This document shows, one piece after another, positions 56,682 through 64,000 of a stretch of DNA of 64,000 nucleotides; position 1 is the stretch's first letter; each line of letters starts with the position of its first letter. The notes beneath the pieces were generated by a model, which ran no database searches, was not told the origin of the DNA, and saw only the letters and a list, made by a program, of their open reading frames with translations. This DNA comes from Diaporthe sp. PMI_573 (taxonomy: Eukaryota; Ascomycota; Sordariomycetes; Diaporthales; Diaporthaceae): positions 558,001-622,000 of the forward strand of contig JAJTUP010000022.1 in the NCBI GenBank assembly GCA_021399435.1. The letters run 5' to 3'. The translations under genes were made by a program, and so were the position numbers.

Positions 56682-57276
56682 TGTTGCTAGGGATTGGTCG
56701 TATTCTGGGAGTTACTTGGGTGATGGGCTGTAAAATGTAAATAGGAATCTGAGGGAGGATCAAGGTAAAACTCGAGCAATCGAGTTGCTCTGTTAGAAGA
56801 AGGGAGGATGATGGAGTGCTTTGAAATCGGCCGCCCGATCAGTAATATGGATAAGGTAGAGGACAATCTGGCACTGCTGCGGCGGTCATAAGCTGGTAGC
56901 TCTTTCACTGACAGGCTGAGTGGCAACAAAGTCCCTGAGACGGCAAGTAAGCAGGGATGGAACAAGCGGGTCCGCCACTAACGCAGGCCGGCCTCCTCGA
57001 TAAGATAGTGAGGAGTGAGAGACTGCGCCACAGCTCCCCCTGCAGACCTTCAGCCACACATTCTCAAAAATCGCCGGGAAATTGTGGCACAGACACACCA
57101 ACCCAGATTTTTTAACAAAAGGTAGCCGCGTCCAAACCTTGCTCCACCTCAGAACCACCTCGTCCAGCCAGATCGACCGTCAAGACCGCAACCACCTACC
57201 TCACCGTCCTGAAACGACAACCTACCCTGACCGACGACACTTTTCTACCTCGTCAAGTCAATCGTCAACCGACACC
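56682..57276. promoter_or_regulatory. Divergent promoter interval PDI / RPS29
   Basis: The 595-bp interval holds the promoters of both genes. A pyrimidine- and CA-rich leader precedes the RPS29 ATG, as is common for ribosomal protein genes. Confidence 0.35.
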
Positions 57277-57667
57277 ATGTCTCACGAATCCGTCTGGAAC
57301 TCCCGCCCTCGTGGCTACGGAAAGGGTGCCCGCTCTTGGTACGAATTCACCGACCCCCGTCCTGGAGGAGAAAAACATGTCGCTGTTGGGGCGAACCTGA
57401 ACACATGGGCAACAGAAGTTGGAGGAGCACATTTTACAGCAATGAGAACCGAAGCTAACATGCGACCCATCTTCACAGCCGCGTTTGCACCCACCGTGCC
57501 GGTCTGATCCGAAAGTACGGCCTCAACATCTGCCGTCAGTGCTTCCGTGAGAAGAGCGCCGACATTGGCTTCATCAAGGTGCGACCCGATCAAGACCCCC
57601 GTCGCGAAGCGGCTACGACCGAGACGAGCGATTGAATACTAACATTTGACCCAAACAGCACCGATAA
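57277..57667 (+). CDS. RPS29: 40S ribosomal protein S29 (uS14)
   Basis: Three exons (57277-57338, 57479-57578, 57659-57667) encode 56 residues, the normal size of eS29/uS14. The introns are 140 and 80 nt. The last exon holds only two sense codons (His-Arg) and the stop. Two zinc-binding CxxC pairs are present; the first cysteine codon is split by intron 1 (ARS-CRVC) and the second pair is in [10 protein letters not shown]. It is a small-subunit ribosomal protein in the beak region near mRNA entry. The exons sum to exactly 57 codons. Confidence 0.96.
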
Positions 57668-58805
57668 ATGCATCCGCCAAACGGGACGGAGTAGGGATGG
57701 ACAGTTCCTTCGGTCGACATCACGATTAAAAACGGGCCAACGAGTTCAACGGGGTGCACTCCAGTTTCCGGGAACCAAACCTCCCGCCCCCCCCCCCCCT
57801 CGATATCCCCCCAATGCGATCGAAAAGCATTTCATCGGCCGGCTTGCTTCATATTAGGAGTTTGATTGGTTTTTGGCGATCCGGACATGGAAATCACCAC
57901 TGGGAGCAAAGTTTGACCGGGGTTTAGGAGGGGGGGATCTGCGATGAGTTAGATCGAGTTTCCATCCCACGTCGGAATAGAGGAACGAGTGCAAAAGAAC
58001 CCAACACAAACGCGCACGCCGTCAACGCGGTAGACATCGTGAATGCAGGTGCATGGTAATTGCGAACGCCCCAAGGCCACCCTTCGGAATCGGAACGACT
58101 TCCCGCACACACCTTGGCCTGTTCTCCATGAAGCAAACCCGCTATTTGCGAATGTTCTGATGGGGAAATGGTCCAATACGACGGGTCGCCTTGGAATTTG
58201 GCTCTCTTGAGCTACAGTGACGGCCTCCATGTTTCTTCACTACCTAACCAGAATCATTGCCCATTACCTAAGCTGTACCACTTCCCAACCTTGTCTAATC
58301 TGGCCTCGTCCATTTTTCAACCCGCTAAGGAGCAATCGAGATCATCTCGGCCTCAGCCAGCTGTAATTCGGGCTGCCTTGGACCACGTCCCTGGACTGTG
58401 TAAGTCGAGTACCAGTCAGCAGTAGCCGACACACTTATGACATTGTATCTGGTCAAGCAGGCTTGCACATCCAAGTTCGTATTCGTCTGAGAGTTCTATC
58501 ATTGCGGGTCTCGTCTAAACTACAGGGTTATAACAGACTCGAAGAGGCTTTGAGGGGAGATGAATGTCCGTGGAAAATCCCGCAGGCTCAGACAAATGTA
58601 CACAGAATCAACTCTCCGTGGTATACGTACACTCATGACATGGCGCATTTTGCAAACTCCTTTTTCCCTGAACCTTTCCCACAAGAGAAAAAAAGAGATT
58701 GCTACAAATGCGAAACTTCCCTCTGGTCCCTGGAATCGCGTGCAAACAGACCACTCATTTGGATTTTGCAGATTTCAAGCTTTCACCGATCCTTTGTTAA
58801 ACAGC
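57668..58805. other. Intergenic, convergent gene ends
   Basis: This is the 3' flank of RPS29 and of mitochondrial EF-Tu. A C-run lies near 57786. No gene is supported. Confidence 0.5.
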
Positions 58806-60279
58806 TTATTTGATGATGCGGGTAACCAGACCGGTGGCCACAGTCCTGCCACCCTCACGGATGTTGATGCGCTGACCGGCCTCAACAGCACAGGGGTTGT
58901 GCAGGGTGGCCACCATCTCGACGTTGTCACCGGGCATGACCATCTTGGAGTGGGCGTCCTCGGTGCCCTCGGGGAAGAAGAGGGCGCAGGACTCGTCGGC
59001 GGTTCGGATGTACATCTGGGGGCGGTAGTTCTCCAAGAAGCCGGTGTGTCGGCCACCTTCCTCCTTGGTCAGGACGTAGAGGGAGACCATGAACTTGGTG
59101 TGGGCCTTGACGGTGCCGGGCTTGCTGATGACCATGCCACGCCTGACGTCCTCTCGGCGGATACCACGGAGCAGGAGACCGGAGTTGTCACCGGCGCGGG
59201 ACTCGTCGCAGGACTTCTTAAAGGTCTCAATGTCGGTAACCTTGGTCTTGATGACCTCACCTCCCTTTCCGACGAGCTCGACCTCGGAGTCCTTCTTCAG
59301 AACACCACGCTCGACACGGCCCGAGGCGACGGTTCCACGACCGGCGATGGAGAAGACATCCTCGACGGACATGAGGAAGGGCTTCTCGAGGTCACGCTGC
59401 GGGGTGGGGATCCACTCGTCGACAGCCTTCATAAGCTCGTCGATCTTCTGCTCGCCGATCTCGGGTCGCTTGCCGTCGAGGGCGCACAGGGCGGAGCCCA
59501 GGATGACGGGGGTCTCGTCGCCCTCGAAGCCGTATGTGCTCAGCAGCTCACGCATCTCCATCTCGACGAGCTCCAACATCTCTGGGTCTTCCAGGGCGTC
59601 GACCTTGTTGACGAAGACGACGATCCTCTGGACACCGACCTGACGGGCCAGCAGCAAGTGCTCTCGGGTCTGGGGCATCTGTCCGTCGGAGGCGGCGACC
59701 ACGATGATAGCGCCGTCCATGTTGGCAGCTCCAGTAATCATGTTCTTGATGTAATCGGCGTGACCCGGGCAGTCGACGTGGGAGTAGTGTCGGGCGTCGG
59801 TCGCGTACTCGATGTGGGCAGTGGCGATGGTGATACCACGCTTTCGCTCCTCGGGAGCCTTGTCGATAGCGCCATAGTCGAGGAAGGAAGCGTAGCCCTT
59901 CTCGGCTTGTCGCTTTGTGATGGCAGCGGAGAGGGTGGTCTAGTCGCGAGCAATGCTTGTCAGCCAAATGGATCGCGAGTCGAGCTCGAGCTGAGCTTGG
60001 GCTGCGAAAGAGCTTGGGCTATGTTTACCTTTCCGTGATCGACGTGACCAATGGTTCCTGCGCGATATCTTGTAAGTATGGCGTTGAAGTAGACTTGTGC
60101 TGGAGAAGGCACGAACCGATGTTGACGTGAGGCTTGCTCCTCTCATAGACCGCGTACCCACGGCGCAGGTTCAGGACCGGAGAAGTGGACTGTCGCTGCA
60201 GCGATACTAATGGGTGTGCGGATCTGATCGAGGCGCGGGCTGTCCGCAGGAACGGAGCAACGGTTCTGAGAGAAGACAT
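58806..60279 (-). CDS. TUF1: Mitochondrial translation elongation factor Tu
   Basis: Three exons (60279-60117, 60057-60029, 59939-58806) encode 441 residues. The introns are 59 and 89 nt, and the middle exon of 29 nt encodes most of the P-loop. The spliced P-loop reads [20 protein letters not shown]. Other G motifs are [20 protein letters not shown] and GSALCAL. Domains II and III follow ([14 protein letters not shown]; the end is [12 protein letters not shown]). The N-terminus is Arg/Ser-rich without acidic residues, a mitochondrial targeting presequence. EF-Tu delivers aminoacyl-tRNA to the mitochondrial ribosome. Lengths sum to 442 codons. Confidence 0.96.
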
Positions 60280-60657
60280 CTTGAAGAAAGGAAAGAGACG
60301 GCCACACAATCACAATTAACGGGAGAGGAGATGGTCGAGCCCAGGATCAGGAGAGAAAAGCTGCGGCGGCCAAGAGGGTCGGTCGAGGGCGAGCAAAAGT
60401 GAAGCTCTGCCCTCTGCCCGGTCCTGCAGCATCGACTTTTTTGGCGGCGGGACCCACTCTGCCTCGGACTCTAGCGCCAATCATGCTGCAATTGATTTCC
60501 AGTCGATTCCCAGCCGAGCAACTACGTCACGTGCACGCGTCTACAGAAGCCATCACGGGTGGTCTATTCCGAACACGGCCAGCCTGCCAGCTTTTCCAGC
60601 GCGATGGAGGACCATGTGCCACGAAAGAATGGACTGGAAAAGGGCAAAAGGCAAAAG

Positions 60658-60667
60658 AAAAAAAAAA
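60658..60667 (-). terminator. RNA polymerase III terminator of tRNA-Lys
   Basis: A run of ten T residues on the minus strand begins 26 nt past the tRNA discriminator base. This is the expected Pol III stop signal. Confidence 0.75.
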
Positions 60668-60692
60668 GATTTAAGTCATGCAACGGGAATTG

Positions 60693-60868
60693 AGCCCGAC
60701 GTGGGGGTCGAACTGAATCGGATGTTAATGGACAAGTTCCGGGACAAGCTGCGAATGGCCGGCTGGATTTTCTCTTACCCCACAACCTTGAGATTTTCTC
60801 TTCAGAACACGAGGCTCAGTAAGAGGCTCAGTAAGAGTCTCACGCTCTACCGATTGAGCTAGCCGGGC
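60693..60868 (-). tRNA. tRNA-Lys(CTT) with two introns, one in the T-arm
   Basis: The reading on the minus strand is acceptor GCCCGGC, TA, D-arm GCTC-AATCGGTA-GAGC, G26, anticodon arm TGAGA-CTCTTA. A 37-nt intron (60831-60795) follows position 37, the standard site, and contains GAAGAG, which can pair with the anticodon CTCTT. The gene resumes A-TCTCA, variable loop AGGTT and T-stem GTGGG. A 66-nt insertion (60778-60713) follows, then the T-loop TTCGACC, CCCAC, GTCGGGC and discriminator T. Without both insertions it is a 73-nt tRNA with every stem paired (one G-T pair). The A box is intact. A near-perfect B box is still present because the insertion ends in G (GTTCGACCCC). A T10 terminator follows. 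Confidence 0.85.
60713..60778 (-). other. Spliceosomal-type intron candidate inside the tRNA T-arm
   Basis: The 66-nt insertion begins GTAAGA, has CATTAAC as a possible branch site 13 nt before the end and stops at TTCAG. It lies exactly between T-stem and T-loop. Its size and signals match the pre-mRNA introns of this window (53-184 nt) and do not match the usual tRNA intron position. Confidence 0.6.
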
Positions 60869-61977
60869 GTCTCTTGGACGCTTGAGTTGAGGTCGCCGGC
60901 TGGAACGCTGACTATACCGGTGTCACAAAGCACAGTACTCCGTCCGGCCTTGGTGTTTCCTGCACATCCGCCTCTTTCTCCGTTTCCAGACCCCGGAACG
61001 ACAGAACTATTCCCTCTTCCTTTTCCGTGTTAAATTCGATGCTTTCTTTTGCCCCAAGTCTTTTCCCTTATTTCAATATACGGGCTATGCAGGTATTGTT
61101 AGACTGGGTTGTGTTTACATGAGTCCAGTGCTTATGGACACCACAATCCTGGTACAACCTCGAGGGCTTCAGGTAAGCTTCTACAGACAAGCTGTGAATT
61201 GTTCAATACGGCCCAGGAAGGTGGCCATACACCATTCCCGTGATAAGCCAGTTCTACAGCTCCGGCTTGAAGAGTACGCGTGTTGCCGCCAACAGAGTCA
61301 TGCCACGAACACCTTCGACATATGCTACATTTGGTGCCTGTGGGCTCCAAGTTCATGCTCATGATTCATAGGTCTGTTGAGAGCCGACCGGACCTTCAAG
61401 TACTCGAAAGTCGAGGCTTGATCAATCCAGGATCGATGTTGTCTCATTCGCACAGTGGTCGAGTTCAGAAGGACGGAGTCGCATCAGCTTTCAGTCCTTC
61501 TCTTCCACAGTACATGAGACTCGCTGAGGCCTTGCAAGGGTGGATGGCCAAGAAGTCCGGGGCCAAATTCTCTGCTATGTTCGTATTGTTATTCCTAGGT
61601 GTATAGTTGTGTGCACCACTACACCCAGACTGCAGCAGTCTTGGCAGCCGTCGCTTGCCACTGCGGCTACCATTTTGACTTTTTTTTGGCCCGCATCCGC
61701 GCCTCTAAGCACGGGCCATCTGATCTGCAGAGTACTCGCCAGACCCACTTGAAATTCCTTAGCCGCAAGCGCGCCGACTCTTTCCAGATTTCCCATCCAC
61801 CTTGCCATCCACACTCAAGCTCTCGACTACGTCAACCCACTCGACTCTTTGCGCAGCCCTTCGTCGCCAACTTATTCTCGTCCAGAGGGCCACACTGAAC
61901 CCCTTCCACGCGCCTCAGAGCCTCGCCCGGCCTCTCCAACACCTCTCCTCCACAGCCTTCTCCCTCCGCAGCACATA
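60869..61977. other. Intergenic, upstream of TIM17
   Basis: It holds the 5' flank of tRNA-Lys and the TIM17 promoter and leader. No gene is supported. Confidence 0.5.
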
Positions 61978-62596
61978 ATGGCCATGGACCACGGTCGGGA
62001 CCCATGTCCCTGGGTCATCCTCAATGACTTTGGTGGTGCTTTCTCCATGGGAGTATGTCTACACCACCCTCCTCCACCCCAGCGCGCCCCCATCCTGGCG
62101 ATCTAGCTAACGCCCCTCTCCAACAGGCAATCGGCGGCACGATCTGGCACGGCATCAAAGGCTTTCGCAACAGCCCCTACGGCGAGCGGCGGATAGGCGC
62201 CATCACAGCTGTCAAGATGCGCGCCCCGGTATTAGGCGGCAACTTCGGCGCCTGGGGAGGCTTGTTCAGCTTGTGCGACTGCGCCGTCAAGGGCGTCCGG
62301 CAAAAAGAGGACCCCTGGAACGCGATCGGGGCGGGATTCCTGACGGGTGGTGCTCTGGCCATGCGGGGCGGGTTCAAGTCGGCGAGGAACGGCGCTATCG
62401 GTTGCGCTGTGTTGCTGGCAGTGATCGAGGGTGTCGGTATTGGTTTCCAAAAGATGATGGCTGGCAGCACAAAACTAGAGGTAAGTCGCCCTCTGCTCCA
62501 CCGACGGGATTGAGTCTTGAAGCCCCGTACTGATTGACGCATTCACAGGTCCCCATGCCACCACCGTCACCAAACGGCGAGCAAGTACTAGCATGA
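61978..62596 (+). CDS. TIM17: Mitochondrial inner membrane translocase subunit Tim17
   Basis: Three exons (61978-62052, 62127-62480, 62549-62596) with introns of 74 and 68 nt encode 158 residues, the same length as yeast Tim17. It begins [20 protein letters not shown], and the first join gives [20 protein letters not shown]. Four membrane helices have the GxxxG-type glycines of the family ([27 protein letters not shown]). Tim17 is a core part of the TIM23 presequence translocase. The last exon encodes the short polar tail ending EQVLA. Exons sum to exactly 159 codons. Confidence 0.96.
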
Positions 62597-63055
62597 TCGG
62601 CCTCCCGAGTCCGACCTTTTCCTTCCCTTGTTCACATTGTACAACCATCAGCCTGGTTTTCGGAGTCGAGAATCTCCCCACTTCAGAGGAAATATAAGAT
62701 ATGAACTGCGACGAAGCCACCTATCTCATCTTCGGTGTTGTCACTGGCATAAATCGCAATGCTCAACGGCGGAGTTCAGGGGTCCCCATAGAACATAGTC
62801 GGAAGAAAGATACGGGTTTAATTAGACCAACACTTGCATGGCCTTTGGTGGTTTCGAGCCCAGGTGAAGCATAGCTCTGACGGCATCTTGGGGGATGTCC
62901 CAGTCGCACAGGACGACACAAATCCGCCTGCCGGCTCAAGGTCGAAGCCCTCAAGGTGTGCCCTTGGTGCTCTTGGTGCTCACTAGCGTGGTTTGCCCGA
63001 GGGCCTAGCCAAACTTTGACCCCAGGATATAAGTTAAACGTTCTGATGTATTTTC

Positions 63056-63190
63056 AGGCCGGTAGTATAGCGGTATACGCCCGGGTTTCCTTACTCCTGT
63101 GCTAAAGTCACAGTGAGACCTTGTCTTGACTTCGTCTACCTAAGATTTCAAGCACCCCGGGAGATCCAGGTTCAACTCCTGGCTGGCCTA
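63056..63190 (+). tRNA. Intron-containing tRNA gene, isotype uncertain (Gly-TCC or Glu-TTC)
   Basis: The acceptor stem AGGCCGG pairs with CTGGCCT and the discriminator is A. TA is followed by a D-arm GTAT-AGCGGT-ATAC. The T-arm CCAGG-TTCAACT-CCTGG is perfect. The anticodon stem pairs a CCCGGG string (63080-63085) with another before the variable loop (63156-63161), but two registers are possible. One gives the loop TTTCC...AC (Gly, TCC) and the other GTTTCC (Glu, TTC). About 63-65 nt of intron, with a hairpin CTGTG/CACAG, interrupts the loop. A T7 run follows 12 nt downstream. The D-loop lacks an obvious A21, so a decayed gene is possible. Confidence 0.6.
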
Positions 63191-63201
63191 TCACTCACTT
63201 C

Positions 63202-63208
63202 TTTTTTT
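63202..63208 (+). terminator. Probable Pol III terminator
   Basis: A T7 run lies 12 nt downstream of the tRNA 3' end at 63190. Confidence 0.6.
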
Positions 63209-63210
63209 CG

Positions 63211-64000
63211 CCTCTTCGCCTTTTCCATCGTTTTTCTTCCTCATTTCCCTTCGTTCTCATCATTATATTCACTCAGCTACAACTGATGATTCAATCTCAT
63301 CTTCACATGCGGGATTTCTTTCTGTGTTCAATACCAAAGCTACGGTCTTTCTCCTATACCTATATCTTACCAGTGCCAGCTAGGCCGCCGTACTCGGATC
63401 CGCCGCCAGTGTGATTGAAACCTTTCCGTCATGCCGTCGCCTTCATTTGTCATATCTAAGTGACTGCATGCGCTGTGGGGGGATCCAAGTGATGTCGACT
63501 TGCTGACGCTCGATGCAACCGGCGGTCCCTGTGAGCGTCTGGAAGGGGCGACCCAAATAATATCCAGCTGTAACAGACCGAACATGGGGAAAGAACAACT
63601 CTTGAGCAGGCTTGCTAGAGTGGCATCCTGGTTTTTATGTGATTGTCCCATTAATGCTATGCAAGTCCTCTCTTTTGTCGTGTACTAATAAAATTTGACA
63701 TAGCAGAGCTGGGCGGTGCTTGGCGTGCCGGGTGCGAGTCTTTTAGCTGCTGATGAACCATCAAACTTTCTTGAAACAGGCAAAGAAGACGCGTTAGGCA
63801 TGATAGCGTTATACTTAGGGGTGGTATACAGGCATTTGAACTCCGCCGATAACAAATACAACACCCAGAGGCAAGATCCTCGGTGTTGGCACGCTCTCGT
63901 TCTCTCAGGGACAAAGAGGGGGAGGGCGTTGGCACCAAAAAATATGAAGTTTACATCGATCCAGTGCGGAGGAAGGTGGACGGCTCGCATCGACCACCGC
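63211..64000. other. Unassigned end of window
   Basis: Two overlapping minus-strand frames (63367-63651 and 63657-63990) have no recognisable domain. One may be the end of a gene beyond the window, but nothing supports it. Confidence 0.4.

Noticed and set aside
58560..60038. 492-codon plus-strand frame
   Set aside because: It is antisense to mitochondrial EF-Tu, whose domains and splice joins are clear.
41401..60868. Functional link between RIT1 (T-stem modification) and the T-arm intron in tRNA-Lys
   Set aside because: RIT1 acts on initiator tRNA-Met. The two loci are 17 kb apart and nothing in the sequence connects them.

Overview
The window looks like nuclear DNA of a filamentous ascomycete, most likely a Pezizomycete of the Sordariomycetes type. 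Coding regions are GC-rich. Introns are mostly 50-185 nt, with GTAAGT-like donors and CTAAC-like branch points. The proteins are typical of that group: a Zn2Cys6 regulator, a Dsc1/Tul1 E3 ligase, an Erp38/TigA-type PDI, a Psi1-type Hsp40, a fungal rhodopsin-like membrane protein and a GMC alcohol oxidase. The genus cannot be named from sequence reading alone.

Layout. 0.2-5.5 kb: SAD1/USP39 splicing factor and the U3 snoRNP protein UTP13, both minus strand. 6-10.7 kb: an accessory patch with a decayed BTB/POZ gene, an intact cytochrome P450 and a divergently placed rhodopsin-like gene carrying one in-frame stop. 11-17.5 kb: a small membrane protein, a MET12-type methylenetetrahydrofolate reductase and the splicing factor YJU2. 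17.5-26 kb: gene-poor, with one plausible small ORF and a 26-bp perfect inverted repeat. 26-29.3 kb: a 5'-truncated alcohol oxidase and a kinase-like gene with compensating frameshifts. 30.6-32.4 kb: a secreted L-asparaginase with a repeat array upstream of its promoter. 33.8-36.1 kb: a Zn2Cys6 regulator. 36.1-41.4 kb: no convincing gene. 41.4-64 kb: mostly housekeeping genes, namely RIT1, a HAD hydrolase, a Psi1-type Hsp40, an F-box protein, DSC1, an HSBP1-like protein, a PDI, RPS29, mitochondrial EF-Tu and TIM17, plus two intron-containing tRNA genes.

How the genes work together. There is no single operon-like system. Splicing (SAD1, YJU2), translation and tRNA biology (UTP13, RPS29, EF-Tu, RIT1, two tRNAs), protein folding and quality control (Hsp40, HSBP1-like, PDI, DSC1, F-box) and mitochondrial import (TIM17) are represented. 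Several multi-exon genes were reconstructed by joining splice sites so that total length is a multiple of three and conserved motifs run across the joins.

Most unusual signal: the tRNA-Lys(CTT) gene at 60693-60868 (minus). It has the usual intron after position 37 and a second 66-nt insertion exactly between the 5' strand of the T-stem and the T-loop. That insertion begins GTAAGA, contains CATTAAC and ends TTCAG, which are the signals of a spliceosomal intron. Removing both insertions gives a complete, well-paired 73-nt tRNA-Lys.
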